From Gymnothorax reevesii (Eukaryota; Chordata; Actinopteri; Anguilliformes; Muraenidae): 64,000 nucleotides of DNA. The notes beneath the pieces were generated by a model. It searched no databases and had not been told where the DNA came from. It was given only the letters and a program-made list of their open reading frames with translations. A program made the position numbers and the translations under genes. Below, piece after piece: positions 35,696-50,900 of this stretch. How positions within the stretch are numbered: the first letter of the stretch is position 1; every line of letters begins with the position of its first letter. The stretch lies in NCBI GenBank assembly GCA_029721435.1, contig CM056574.1:72831501-72895500 (forward strand), given 5' to 3'.

Positions 35696-38600
35696 TCTGA
35701 CCTTAAAACCTCAAGGAAGCGTGTTTTCATGAAAGCACGTATAGCCACAGTTTCAGCGCTCTAGCGCGCTTCCTTACAGAGATCAACGCATATTCACTCG
35801 AATTCAGTCATATTGTCACAATTCACTCAAGTTTGTCACTTTCCCACTGGGTTCCACACAGAAAGGACATTTTTGACAAGCAAAACTAAAAAAAAGAAAG
35901 TTTTTGAAAAAGTGCATATCTTCACTTCAGAAGCTTATATTCACTTCCAAATGGCCATACAAGCACATTGGACCAATCGATACCATATAAGCATTGCACT
36001 GTGATCTGAAGCTGTTCCCAGGCTAGAAACACGCTCAGATTCACGTTCTGAGCTTAAAACCTCAAAGAAGCGTGTTTCCATGAAAGTGCGTATAGCCACA
36101 GTTTCAGCGCTCTAGCGCGCTTCCTTACAGAGATACGAGCATATTCACTCGAATTCAGTAATATAGTCACAATTCACTGAAGTTGTTCACTTTCCCACTG
36201 AGTAACACACAGAATGGACATTTCTGACAAGCAAATCTAAAAAAAAGAAAGTTTTTGAAAAAGTGCATATCTTCACTTCAGAAGCTTATATTCACTTCCA
36301 AATGGCCATACAAGCACATTGGACCAATCGATACCATGTAAGCATTGCACTGTGATCTGAAGCTGTTCCCAGGCTAGAAACACGCTCAGATTCACGTTCT
36401 GAGATTAAAAACTCAAAGAAGCGTGTTTCCATGAACGTGCGTATAGCCACAGTTTCAGCGCTCTAGCGCGCTTTCTTGCAGAGATACGAGCATATTCACT
36501 CCAATTCAGTAATATAGTCACAATTCACTGAAGTTGTTCACTTTCCCACTGAGTAACACACAGGATGGACATTTCTTACAAGCAAATCTAAAAAAAAGAA
36601 AGTTTTTGAAAAAGTGCATATCTTCACTTCAGAAGCTTATATTCACTTCCAAAATTGGCCATACAAGCACATTGGACCAATCGATACAATATATGCAATG
36701 CACTGTGATCTAAAGCTGTTCCCAGGCCAGAAACACGCTCAGATTCACGTTCTGAGCTTAAAACCTCAAAGAAGCATGTTTTCATGAAAGTGCGTATAGC
36801 CACAGTTTCAGCGCTCTAGCTCGCTTCCTTACAGAGATACGAGCATATTCACTCCAATTCAGTAATATAGTCACAATTCACTGAAGTTGTTCACTTTCCC
36901 ACTGAGTAACACACAGAATGGACATTTCTGACAAGCAAATCTAAAAAAAAGAAAAGTTTTTGAAAAAGTGCATATCTTCACTTCAGAAGCTTATATTCAC
37001 TTCCAAATGGCCATACAAGCACATTGGACCAATCGATACCATATAAGCATTGCACTGTGATCTGAAGCTGTTCCCAGGCTAGAAACACGCTCAGATTCAC
37101 GTTCTGAGCTTAAAACCTCAAAGAAGCGTGTTTCCATGAAAGCACGTATCGCCACAGTTTCAGCGCTCTAGCTCGCTTTCTTACAGAGATAAACGCATAT
37201 TCACTCCAATTCAGTCATATTGTCACAATTCACTCAAGTTTGTCACTTTCCCACTAAGTTACACACAGAAAGGACATTTTTGACAAGAAAAAACTAAAAA
37301 AAAGAAAGTTTTTGAAAAAGCGCATATCTTCACTTCAGAAGCTTATATTCACTTAAAATTGGCCATACAAGCACATTGGACCAATCGATACAATATATGC
37401 AATGCAGTGTGTTCTGAAGCTGTTCCCAGGCCAGAAACACGCTCAGATTCACGTTCTGAGCTTCAAACCTCAAAGAAGCATGTTTTCATGAAAGTGCGTT
37501 TCGCCACAGTTTCAGCGCTCTAGCTCGCTTTCTTACAGAGATAAACGCATATTCACTCCAATTCAGTCATATTGTCACAATTCACTCAAGTTTGTCACTT
37601 TCTCACTAAGTTACACACAGAAAGGACATTTTTGACAAGCAAAACTAAAAAAAAGAAAGTTTTTGAAAAGTACATATCTTCACTTCAGAAGCTTATATTC
37701 ACTTAAAATTGGCCATAAAAGCCATTGGACCAAACGATACCATATACGCATTGCATTGTGATCTGAAGCTGTTCCCAGGCCAGAAACACGCTCAGATTCA
37801 CATTCTGAGCTTAAAACCTCAAAGAAGCGTGTTTCCATGAAAGTGCGTATAGCCACAGTTTCAGCGCTCTAGCTCGCTTTCTTACAGAGATAAACGCATA
37901 TTCACTCCAATTCAGTCATATTGTCACAATTCACTCAAGTTTGTCACTTTCCCACTGGGTTACACACAGAATGGAAATTTTTGACAAGAAAAATTAAAAA
38001 AAAAGAAAGTTTTTGAAAAGTACATATCTTCACTTCAGAAGCTTATATTCACTTAAAATTGGCCATACAAGCACATTGGACCAATCGATACAATATATGC
38101 AATGCACTGTGATCTGAAGCTGTTCCCAGGCCAGAAACACGCTCAGATTCACGTTCTGAGCTTAAAACCTCAAAGAAGCATGTTTTCATGAAAGTGCGTA
38201 TAGCCACAGTTTCAGCGCTCTAGCTCGCTTTCTTCCAGAGATAAACGCATATTCACTCCAATTCAGTCATATTGTCACGATTCACTCAAGTTTGTCACTT
38301 TCCCACTAAGTTACACACAGAAAGGACATTTTTGACAAGCAAAATAAAAAAAAAGAAAGTTTTTGAAAAAGTACATATCTTCACTTCAGAAGCTTATATT
38401 CTCTAAAATTGGCCATACAAGCACATTGGACGAATCGATACAATATATGCAATGCACTGTGATCTGAAGCTGTTCCCAGGCCAGAAACACGCTCAGATTC
38501 ACGTTCTGAGCTTAAAACCTCAAAGAAGCATGTTTTCATGAAAGTGCGTATAGCCACAGTTTCAGCGCTCTAGCTCGCTTTCTTACAGAGATAAACGCAT

Positions 38601-39907
38601 ATTCACTCCAATTCAGTCATATTGTCACAATTCACTCAAGTTTGTCACTTTCCCACTAAGTTACACACAGAAAGGACATTTTTGACAAGAAAAAACTAAA
38701 AAAAAGAAAGTTTTTGAAAAAGTGCATATCTTCACTTCAGAAGCTTATATTCACTTCCAAATGGCCATACAAGCATATTGGACCAAACGATACCATATAT
38801 GCATTGCACTGTGATCTGAAGCTGCTGCCAGGCCGGAAACACTCTCAGATTCACGTTCTGAGCTTAAAACCTCAAAGAAGCATGTTTTCATGAAAGTGCG
38901 TATCGCCACAGTTTCAGCGCTCTTGCTTGTTTCTTACAGAGATAAAAGCATATTCACTCCAATTCAGTCATATTGTCACAATTCACTCAAGTTTGTCACT
39001 TTCCCACTAAGTTACACACAGAAAGGACATTTTTGACAAGAAAAAACTAAAAAAAAGAAAGTTTTTGAAAAAGCGCATATCTTCACTTCAGAAGCTTATA
39101 TTCACTTAAAATTGGCCATACAAGCACATTGGACCAATCGATACAATATATGCAATGCAGTGTGTTCTGAAGCTGTTCCCAGGCCAGAAACACGCTCAGA
39201 TTCACGTTCTGAGCTTAAAACCTCAAAGAAGCATGTTTTCATGAAAGTGCGTTTCGCCACAGTTTCAGCGCTCTAGCTCGCTTTCTTACAGAGATAAACG
39301 CATATTCACTCCAATTCAGTCATATTGTCACAATTCACTCAAGTTTGTCACTTTCTCACTAAGTTACACACAGAAAGGACATTTTTGACAAGCAAAACTA
39401 AAAAAAAGAAAGTTTTTGAAAAGTACATATCTTCACTTCAGAAGCTTATATTCACTTAAAATTGGCCATAAAAGCCATTGGACCAAACGATACCATATAC
39501 GCATTGCATTGTGATCTGAAGCTGTTCCCAGGCCAGAAACACGCTCAGATTCACATTCTGAGCTTAAAACCTCAAAGAAGCGTGTTTCCATGAAAGTGCG
39601 TATAGCCACAGTTTCAGCGCTCTAGCTCGCTTTCTTACAGAGATAAACGCATATTCACTCCAATTCAGTCATATTGTCACAATTCACTCAAGTTTGTCAC
39701 TTTCCCACTGGGTTACACACAGAATGGAAATTTTTGACAAGCAAAATTAAAAAAAAAGAAAGTTTTTGAAAAGTACATATCTTCACTTCAGAAGCTTATA
39801 TTCACTTAAAATTGGCCATACAAGCACATTGGACCAAACGATACAACATAGGCAATGCACTGTGATCTGAAGCTGTTCCCTGGCCAGAAGCACGCACAGT
39901 TTCACAT
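35696..39907 (+). repeat. Mosaic block 6: G-H-K-I-L-A-B-C-D-E/F-A-B (4212 bp)
   Basis: Monomers start at 35696, 36047, 36398, 36751, 37103, 37455, 37804, 38155, 38505, 38857, 39208 and 39557. It is the same as 29731-33942 apart from scattered changes (for example GACAAGAAAAATT near 37983). B at 39557 has the G-linked tail, so the next monomer is again G. Confidence 0.9.
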
Positions 39908-42900
39908 TCTGACCTTAAAACCTCAAGGAAGCGTGTTTTCATGAAAGCACGTATAGCCACAGTTTCAGCGCTCTAGCGCGCTTCCTTACAGAGATCAACG
40001 CATATTCACTCGAATTCAGTCATATTGTCACAATTCACTCAAGTTTGTCACTTTCCCACTGGGTTCCACACAGAAAGGACATTTTTGACAAGCAAAACTA
40101 AAAAAAAGAAAGTTTTTGAAAAAGTGCATATCTTCACTTCAGAAGCTTATATTCACTTCCAAATGGCCATACAAGCACATTGGACCAATCGATACCATAT
40201 AAGCATTGCACTGTGATCTGAAGCTGTTCCCAGGCTAGAAACACGCTCAGATTCACGTTCTGAGCTTAAAACCTCAAAGAAGCGTGTTTCCATGAAAGTG
40301 CGTATAGCCACAGTTTCAGCGCTCTAGCTCGCTTCCTTACAGAGATACGAGCATATTCACTCCAATTCAGTAATATAGTCACAATTCACTGAAGTTGTTC
40401 ACTTTCCCACTGAGTAACACACAGAATGGACATTTCTGACAAGCAAATCTAAAAAAAAGAAAAGTTTTTGAAAAAGTGCATATCTTCACTTCAGAAGCTT
40501 ATATTCACTTCCAAATGGCCATACAAGCACATTGGACCAATCGATACCATATAAGCATTGCACTGTGATCTGAAGCTGTTCCCAGGCTAGAAACACGCTC
40601 AGATTCACGTTCTGAGCTTAAAACCTCAAAGAAGCGTGTTTCCATGAAAGCACGTATCGCCACAGTTTCAGCGCTCTAGCTCGCTTTCTTACAGAGATAA
40701 ACGCATATTCACTCCAATTCAGTCATATTGTCACAATTCACTCAAGTTTGTCACTTTCCCACTAAGTTACACACAGAAAGGACATTTTTGACAAGAAAAA
40801 ACTAAAAAAAAGAAAGTTTTTGAAAAAGCGCATATCTTCACTTCAGAAGCTTATATTCACTTAAAATTGGCCATACAAGCACATTGGACCAATCGATACA
40901 ATATATGCAATGCAGTGTGTTCTGAAGCTGTTCCCAGGCCAGAAACACGCTCAGATTCACGTTCTGAGCTTCAAACCTCAAAGAAGCATGTTTTCATGAA
41001 AGTGCGTTTCGCCACAGTTTCAGCGCTCTAGCTCGCTTTCTTACAGAGATAAACGCATATTCACTCCAATTCAGTCATATTGTCACAATTCACTCAAGTT
41101 TGTCACTTTCTCACTAAGTTACACACAGAAAGGACATTTTTGACAAGCAAAACTAAAAAAAAGAAAGTTTTTGAAAAGTACATATCTTCACTTCAGAAGC
41201 TTATATTCACTTAAAATTGGCCATAAAAGCCATTGGACCAAACGATACCATATACGCATTGCATTGTGATCTGAAGCTGTTCCCAGGCCAGAAACACGCT
41301 CAGATTCACATTCTGAGCTTAAAACCTCAAAGAAGCGTGTTTCCATGAAAGTGCGTATAGCCACAGTTTCAGCGCTCTAGCTCGCTTTCTTACAGAGATA
41401 AACGCATATTCACTCCAATTCAGTCATATTGTCACAATTCACTCAAGTTTGTCACTTTCCCACTGGGTTACACACAGAATGGAAATTTTTGACAAGCAAA
41501 ATTAAAAAAAAAGAAAGTTTTTGAAAAGTACATATCTTCACTTCAGAAGCTTATATTCACTTCCAATTGGCCATACAAGCACATTGGACCAATCGATACA
41601 ATATATGCAATGCACTGTGATCTGAAGCTGTTCCCAGGCCAGAAACACGCTCAGATTCACGTTCTGAGCTTAAAACCTCAAAGAAGCATGTTTTCATGAA
41701 AGTGCGTATAGCCACAGTTTCAGCGCTCTAGCTCGCTTTCTTCCAGAGATAAACGCATATTCACTCCAATTCAGTCATATTGTCACGATTCACTCAAGTT
41801 TGTCACTTTCCCACTAAGTTACACACAGAAAGGACATTTTTGACAAGCAAAATAAAAAAAAAGAAAGTTTTTGAAAAAGTACATATCTTCACTTCAGAAG
41901 CTTATATTCTCTAAAATTGGCCATACAAGCACATTGGACGAATCGATACAATATATGCAATGCACTGTGATCTGAAGCTGTTCCCAGGCCAGAAACACGC
42001 TCAGATTCACGTTCTGAGCTTAAAACCTCAAAGAAGCATGTTTTCATGAAAGTGCGTATAGCCACAGTTTCAGCGCTCTAGCTCGCTTTCTTACAGAGAT
42101 AAACGCATATTCACTCCAATTCAGTCATATTGTCACAATTCACTCAAGTTTGTCACTTTCCCACTAAGTTACACACAGAAAGGACATTTTTGACAAGAAA
42201 AAACTAAAAAAAAGAAAGTTTTTGAAAAAGTGCATATCTTCACTTCAGAAGCTTATATTCACTTCCAAATGGCCATACAAGCATATTGGACCAAACGATA
42301 CCATATATGCATTGCACTGTGATCTGAAGCTGCTGCCAGGCCGGAAACACTCTCAGATTCACGTTCTGAGCTTAAAACCTCAAAGAAGCATGTTTTCATG
42401 AAAGTGCGTATCGCCACAGTTTCAGCGCTCTTGCTTGTTTCTTACAGAGATAAAAGCATATTCACTCCAATTCAGTCATATTGTCACAATTCACTCAAGT
42501 TTGTCACTTTCCCACTAAGGTACACACAGAAAGGACATTTTTGACAAGAAAAAACTAAAAAAAAGAAAGTTTTTGAAAAAGTGCATATCTTCACTTCAGA
42601 AGCTTCTATTCACTTCCAATTGGCCATACAAGCACATTGGAACAAACGATACAATATATGCATTGCACTGTGATCTGAAGCTGTTGCCAGGCCAGAAACA
42701 CGCTCAGATTCACGTTCTGAGCTTAAAACCTCAAAGAAGCATGTTTTCATGAAAGTGCGTATCGCCAAAGTTTCAGCGCTCTAGCTCGCTTTCTTACAGA
42801 GATAAACGCATATTCACTCCAATTCAGTCATATTGTCACAATTCACTCAAGTTTGTCACTTTCCCACTAAGTTACACACAGAAAGGACATTTTTGACAAG

Positions 42901-43767
42901 AAAAAACTAAAAAAAAGAAAGTTTTTGAAAAAGCGCATATCTTCACTTCAGAAGCTTATATTCACTTAAAATTGGCCATACAAGCACATTGGACCAATCG
43001 ATACAATATATGCAATGCACTGTGTTCTGAAGCTGTTCCCAGGCCAGAAACACGCTCAGATTCACGTTCTGAGCTTAAAACCTCAAAGAAGCATGTTTTC
43101 ATGAAAGTGCGTTTCGCCACAGTTTCAGCGCTCTAGCTCGCTTTCTTACAGAGATAAACGCATATTCACTCCAATTCAGTCATATTGTCACAATTCACTC
43201 AAGTTTGTCACTTTCTCACTAAGTTACACACAGAAAGGACATTTTTGACAAGCAAAACTAAAAAAAAGAAAGTTTTTGAAAAGTACATATCTTCACTTCA
43301 GAAGCTTATATTCCCTTAAAATTGGCCATAAAAGCCATTGGACCAAACGATACCATATACGCATTGCATTGTGATCTGAAGCTGTTCCCAGGCCAGAAAC
43401 ACGCTCAGATTCACATTCTGAGCTTAAAACCTCAAAGAAGCGTGTTTCCATGAAAGTGCGTATAGCCACAGTTTCAGCGCTCTAGCTCGCTTTCTTACAG
43501 AGATAAACGCATATTCACTCCAATTCAGTCATATTGTCACAATTCACTCAAGTTTGTCACTTTCCCACTGGGTTACACACAGAATGGAAATTTTTGACAA
43601 GCAAAATTAAAAAAAAAGAAAGTTTTTGAAAAGTACATATCTTCACTTCAGAAGCTTATATTCACTTAAAATTGGCCATACAAGCACATTGGACCAAACG
43701 ATACAACATAGGCAATGCACTGTGATCTGAAGCTGTTCCCTGGCCAGAAGCACGCACAGTTTCACAT
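39908..43767 (+). repeat. Mosaic block 7: shortened G-I-L cassette then A-F and A-B (3860 bp)
   Basis: Monomers start at 39908 (G), 40259 (H/I chimera), 40611 (L), 40963 (A), 41312 (B), 41663 (C), 42013 (D), 42365 (E), 42716 (F), 43068 (A) and 43417 (B). H and K are missing: 40259 starts with H-type GCGTGTTTCCATGAAAG and continues as I with CTAGCTCGCTTCC. E and F are separate again here, but E keeps AGATAAAAGC. Confidence 0.88.
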
Positions 43768-46700
43768 TCTGACCTTAAAACCTCAAGGAAGCGTGTTTTC
43801 ATGAAAGCACGTATAGCCACAGTTTCAGCGCTCTAGCGCGCTTCCTTACAGAGATCAACGCATATTCACTCGAATTCAGTCATATTGTCACAATTCACTC
43901 AAGTTTGTCACTTTCCCACTGGGTTCCACACAGAAAGGACATTTTTGACAAGCAAAACTAAAAAAAAGAAAGTTTTTGAAAAAGTGCATATCTTCACTTC
44001 AGAAGCTTATATTCACTTCCAAATGGCCATACAAGCACATTGGACCAATCGATACCATATAAGCATTGCACTGTGATCTGAAGCTGTTCCCAGGCTAGAA
44101 ACACGCTCAGATTCACGTTCTGAGCTTAAAACCTCAAAGAAGCGTGTTTCCATGAAAGTGCGTATAGCCACAGTTTCAGCGCTCTAGCGCGCTTCCTTAC
44201 AGAGATACGAGCATATTCACTCCAATTCAGTAATATAGTCACAATTCACTGAAGTTGTTCACTTTCCCACTGAGTAACACACAGAATGGACATTTCTGAC
44301 AAGCAAATCTAAAAAAAAGAAAGTTTTTGAAAAAGTGCATATCTTCACTTCAGAAGCTTATATTCACTTCCAAATGGCCATACAAGCACATTGGACCAAT
44401 CGATACCATGTAAGCATTGCACTGTGATCTGAAGCTGTTCCCAGGCTAGAAACACGCTCAGATTCACGTTCTGAGATTAAAACCTCAAAGAAGCGTGTTT
44501 CCATGAACGTGCGTATAGCCACAATTTGAGCACTCTAGCGCGCTTTCTTGCAGAGATACGAGCATATTCACTCCAATTCAGTAATATAGTCACAATTCAC
44601 TGAAGTTGTTCACTTTCCCACTGAGTAACACACAGGATGGACATTTCTGACAAGCAAATCTAAAAAAAAGAAAGTTTTTGAAAAAGTGCATATCTTCACT
44701 TCAGAAGCTTATATTCACTTCCAAAATTGGCCATACAAGCACATTGGACCAATCGATACAATATATGCAATGCACTGTGATCTAAAGCTGTTCCCAGGCC
44801 AGAAACACGCTCAGATTCACGTTCTGAGCTTAAAACCTCAAAGAAGCATGTTTTCATGAAAGTGCGTATAGCCACAGTTTCAGCGCTCTAGCTCGCTTCC
44901 TTACAGAGATACGAGCATATTCACTCCAATTCAGTAATATAGTCACAATTCACTGAAGTTGTTCACTTTCCCACTGAGTAACACACAGAATGGACATTTC
45001 TGACAAGCAAATCTAAAAAAAAGAAAAGTTTTTGAAAAAGTGCATATCTTCACTTCAGAAGCTTATATTCACTTCCAAATGGCCATACAAGCACATTGGA
45101 CCAATCGAGACCATATAAGCATTGCACTGTGATCTGAAGCTGTTCCCAGGCTAGAAACACGCTCAGATTCACGTTCTGAGCTTAAAACCTCAAAGAAGCG
45201 TGTTTCCATGAACGTGCGTATAGCCACAGTTTCAGCGCTCTAGCTCGCTTTCTTACAGAGATAAACGCATATTCACTCCAATTCAGTCATATTGTCACAA
45301 TTCACTCAAGTTTGTCACTTTCCCACTAAGTTACACACAGAAAGGACATTTTTGACAAGCAAAATTAAAAAAAAGAAAGTTTTTGAAAAAGTACATATCT
45401 TCACTCCAGAAGCTTATATTCACTTAAAATTGGCCATACAAGCACATTGGACGAATCGATACAATATATGCAATGCACTGTGATCTGAAGCTGTTCCCAG
45501 GCCAGAAACACGCTCAGATTCACGTTCTGAGCTTAAAACCTCAAAGAAGCATGTTTTCATGAAAGTGCGTATAGCCACAGTTTCAGCGCTCTAGCTCGCT
45601 TTCTGACAGAGATAAACGCATATTCACTCCAATTCAGTCATATTGTCACAATTCACTCAAGTTTGTCACTTTCCCACTAAGTTACACACAGAAAGGACAT
45701 TTTTGACAAGAAAAAACTAAAAAAAAGAAAGTTTTTGAAAAAGTGCATATCTTCACTTCAGAAGCTTATATTCACTTCCAAATGGCCATACAAGCAAATT
45801 GGACCAAACGATACCATATATGCATTGCACTGTGATCTGAAGCTACTGCCAGGCCGGAAACACACTCAGATTCACGTTCTGAGCTTAAAACCTCAAAGAA
45901 GCATGTTTTCATGAAAGTGCGTATCGCCACAGTTTCAGCGCTCTTGCTCGCTTTCTTACAGAGATAAACGCATATTCACTCCAATTCAGTCATATTGTCA
46001 CAATTCACTCAAGTTTGTCAGTTTCCCACTAAGGTACACACAGAAAGGACATTTTTGACAAGAAAAAACTAAAAAAAAGAAAGTTTTTGAAAAGTACATA
46101 TCTTCACTTCAGAAGCTTATATTCACTTAAAATTGGCCATACAAGCACATTGGACCAATCGATACAATATATGCAATGCACTGTGATCTGAAGCTGTTCC
46201 CAGGCCAGAAACACGCTCAGATTCACGTTCTGAGCTTAAAACCTCAAAGAAGCATGTTTTCATGAAAGTGCGTATAGCCACAGTTTCAGCGCTCTAGCTC
46301 GCTTTCTTCCAGAGATAAACGCATATTCACTCCAATTCAGTCATATTGTCACGATTCACTCAAGTTTGTCACTTTCCCACTAAGTTACACACAGAAAGGA
46401 CATTTTTGACAAGCAAAATAAAAAAAAAGAAAGTTTTTGAAAAAGTACATATCTTCACTTCAGAAGCTTATATTCTCTAAAATTGGCCATACAAGCACAT
46501 TGGACGAATCGATACAATATATGCAATGCACTGTGATCTGAAGCTGTTCCCTGGCCAGAAACACGCTCAGATACACGTTCTGAGCTTAAAACCTCAAAGA
46601 AGCATGTTTTCATGAAAGTGCGTATAGCCACAGTTTCAGCGCTCTAGCTCGCTTTCTTACAGAGATAAACGCATATTCACTCCAATTCAGTCATATTGTC

Positions 46701-47983
46701 ACAATTCACTCAAGTTTGTCACTTTCCCACTAAGTTACACACAGAAAGGACATTTTTGACAAGAAAAAACTAAAAAAAAGAAAGTTTTTGAAAAAGTGCA
46801 TATCTTCACTTCAGAAGCTTATATTCACTTCCAAATGGCCATACAAGCACATTGGACCAAACGATACCATATATGCATTGCACTGTGATCTGAAGCTGCT
46901 GCCAGGCCGGAAACACACTCAGATTCACGTTCTGAGCTTAAAACCTCAAAGAAGCATGTTTTCATGAAAGTGCGTATCGCCACAGTTTCAGCGCTCTTGC
47001 TTGTTTCTTACAGAGATAAACGCATATTCACTCCAATTCAGTCATATTGTCACAATTCTCTCAAGTTTGTCACTTTCCCACTAAGGTACACACAGAAAGG
47101 ACATTTTTGACAAGAAAAAACTAAAAAAAAGAAAGTTTTTGAAAAAGTGCATATCTTCACTTCAGAAGCTTCTATTCACTTCCAATTGGCCATACAAGCA
47201 CATTGGAACAAACGATACAATATATGCATTGCACTGTGATCTGAAGCTGTTGCCAGGCCAGAAACACGCTCAGATTCACGTTCTGAGCTTAAAACCTCAA
47301 AGAAGCATGTTTTCATGAAAGTGCGTATCGCCACAGTTTCAGCGCTCTAGCTCGCTTTCTTACAGAGATAAACGCATATTCACTCCAATTCAGTCATATT
47401 GTCACAATTCACTCAAGTTTGTCACTTTCCCACTAAGTTACACACAGAAAGGACATTTTTGACAAGAAAAAACTAAAAAAAAGAAAGTTTTTGAAAAAGC
47501 GCATATCTTCACTTCAGAAGCTTATATTCACTTAAAATTGGCCATAAAAGCCATTGGACCAAACGATACCATATACGCATTGCATTGTGATCTGAAGCTG
47601 TTCCCAGGCCAGAAACACGCTCAGATTCACATTCTGAGCTTAAAACCTCAAAGAAGCGTGTTTCCATGAAAGTGCGTATAGCCACAGTTTCAGCGCTCTA
47701 GCTCGCTTTCTTACAGAGATAAACGCATATTCACTCCAATTCAGTCATATTGTCACAATTCACTCAAGTTTGTCACTTTCCCACTGGGTTACACACAGAA
47801 TGGAAATTTTTGACAAGCAAAATTAAAAAAAAAGAAAGTTTTTGAAAAGTACATATCTTCACTTCAGAAGCTTATATTCACTTAAAATTGGCCATACAAG
47901 CACATTGGACCAAACGATACAACATAGGCAATGCACTGTGATCTGAAGCTGTTCCCTGGCCAGAAGCACGCACAGTTTCACAT
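43768..47983 (+). repeat. Mosaic block 8: G-H-K-I-J-D-E/B-C-D-E-F/A-B (4216 bp)
   Basis: Monomers start at 43768, 44119, 44470, 44823, 45175, 45526, 45878, 46229, 46579, 46931, 47282 and 47633. Two private chimeras occur here: 45878 (E front with CTAAGGTAC, B tail with GAAAAGTACAT) and 47282 (F front with GCGCAT, A tail with CATAAAAGCC). J at 45175 has the CACTCCAGAAGC variant shared with 51850 and 52201. Confidence 0.88.
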
Positions 47984-50900
47984 TCTGACCTTAAAACCTC
48001 AAGGAAGCGTGTTTTCATGAAAGCACGTATAGCCACAGTTTCAGCGCTCTAGCGCGCTTCCTTACAGAGATCAACGCATATTCACTCGAATTCAGTCATA
48101 TTGTCACAATTCACTCAAGTTTGTCACTTTCCCACTGGGTTCCACACAGAAAGGACATTTTTGACAAGCAAAACTAAAAAAAAGAAAGTTTTTGAAAAAG
48201 TGCATATCTTCACTTCAGAAGCTTATATTCACTTCCAAATGGCCATACAAGCACATTGGACCAATCGATACCATATAAGCATTGCACTGTGATCTGAAGC
48301 TGTTCCCAGGCTAGAAACACGCTCAGATTCACGTTCTGAGCTTAAAACCTCAAAGAAGCGTGTTTCCATGAAAGTGCGTATAGCCACAGTTTCAGCGCTC
48401 TAGCGCGCTTCCTTACAGAGATACGAGCATATTCACTCGAATTCAGTAATATAGTCACAATTCACTGAAGTTGTTCACTTTCCCACTGAGTAACACACAG
48501 AATGGACATTTCTGACAAGCAAATCTAAAAAAAAGAAAGTTTTTGAAAAAGTGCATATCTTCACTTCAGAAGCTTATATTCACTTCCAAATGGCCATACA
48601 AGCACATTGGACCAATCGATACCATGTAAGCATTGCACTGTGATCTGAAGCTGTTCCCAGGCTAGAAACACGCTCAGATTCACGTTCTGAGATTAAAAAC
48701 TCAAAGAAGCGTGTTTCCATGAACGTGCGTATAGCCACAGTTTCAGCGCTCTAGCGCGCTTTCTTGCAGAGATACGAGCATATTCACTCCAATTCAGTAA
48801 TATAGTCACAATTCACTGAAGTTGTTCACTTTCCCACTGAGTAACACACAGGATGGACATTTCTTACAAGCAAATCTAAAAAAAAGAAAGTTTTTGAAAA
48901 AGTGCATATCTTCACTTCAGAAGCTTATATTCACTTCCAAAATTGGCCATACAAGCACATTGGACCAATCGATACAATATATGCAATGCACTGTGATCTA
49001 AAGCTGTTCCCAGGCCAGAAACACGCTCAGATTCACGTTCTGAGCTTAAAACCTCAAAGAAGCATGTTTTCATGAAAGTGCGTATAGCCACAGTTTCAGC
49101 GCTCTAGCTCGCTTCCTTACAGAGATACGAGCATATTCACTCCAATTCAGTAATATAGTCACAATTCACTGAAGTTGTTCACTTTCCCACTGAGTAACAC
49201 ACAGAATGGACATTTCTGACAAGCAAATCTAAAAAAAAGAAAAGTTTTTGAAAAAGTGCATATCTTCACTTCAGAAGCTTATATTCACTTCCAAATGGCC
49301 ATACAAGCACATTGGACCAATCGATACCATATAAGCATTGCACTGTGATCTGAAGCTGTTCCCAGGCTAGAAACACGCTCAGATTCACGTTCTGAGCTTA
49401 AAACCTCAAAGAAGCGTGTTTCCATGAAAGCACGTATCGCCACAGTTTCAGCGCTCTAGCTCGCTTTCTTACAGAGATAAACGCATATTCACTCCAATTC
49501 AGTCATATTGTCACAATTCACTCAAGTTTGTCACTTTCCCACTAAGTTACACACAGAAAGGACATTTTTGACAAGAAAAAACTAAAAAAAAGAAAGTTTT
49601 TGAAAAAGCGCATATCTTCACTTCAGAAGCTTATATTCACTTCCAAATGGCCATACAAGCATATTGGACCAAACGATACCATATATGCATTGCACTGTGA
49701 TCTGAAGCTGCTGCCAGGCCGGAAACACTCTCAGATTCACGTTCTGAGCTTAAAACCTCAAAGAAGCATGTTTTCATGAAAGTGCGTATCGCCACAGTTT
49801 CAGCGCTCTTGCTTGTTTCTTACAGAGATAAACGCATATTCACTCCAATTCAGTCATATTGTCACAATTCACTCAAGTTTGTCACTTTCCCACTAAGGTA
49901 CACACAGAAAGGACATTTTTGACAAGAAAAAACTAAAAAAAAGAAAGTTTTTGAAAAAGTGCATATCTTCACTTCAGAAGCTTCTATTCACTTCCAATTG
50001 GCCATACAAGCACATTGGAACAAACGATACAATATATGCATTGCACTGTGATCTGAAGCTGTTGCCAGGCCAGAAACACGCTCAGATTCACGTTCTGAGC
50101 TTAAAACCTCAAAGAAGCATGTTTTCATGAAAGTGCGTATCGCCACAGTTTCAGCGCTCTAGCTCGCTTTCTTACAGAGATAAACGCATATTCACTCCAA
50201 TTCAGTCATATTGTCACAATTCACTCAAGTTTGTCACTTTCCCACTAAGTTACACACAGAAAGGACATTTTTGACAAGAAAAAACTAAAAAAAAGAAAGT
50301 TTTTGAAAAAGCGCATATCTTCACTTCAGAAGCTTATATTCACTTAAAATTGGCCATACAAGCACATTGGACCAATCGATACAATATATGCAATGCACTG
50401 TGTTCTGAAGCTGTTCCCAGGCCAGAAACACGCTCAGATTCACGTTCTGAGCTTAAAACCTCAAAGAAGCATGTTTTCATGAAAGTGCGTTTCGCCACAG
50501 TTTCAGCGCTCTAGCTCGCTTTCTTACAGAGATTAACGCATATTCACTCCAATTCAGTCATATTGTCACAATTCACTCAAGTTTGTCACTTTCTCACTAA
50601 GTTACACACAGAAAGGACATTTTTGACAAGCAAAACTAAAAAAAAGAAAGTTTTTGAAAAGTACATATCTTCACTTCAGAAGCTTATATTCCCTTAAAAT
50701 TGGCCATAAAAGCCATTGGACCAAACGATACCATATACGCATTGCATTGTGATCTGAAGCTGTTCCCAGGCCAGAAACACGCTCAGATTCACATTCTGAG
50801 CTTAAAACCTCAAAGAAGCGTGTTTCCATGAAAGTGCGTATAGCCACAGTTTCAGCGCTCTAGCTCGCTTTCTTACAGAGATAAACGCATATTCACTCCA

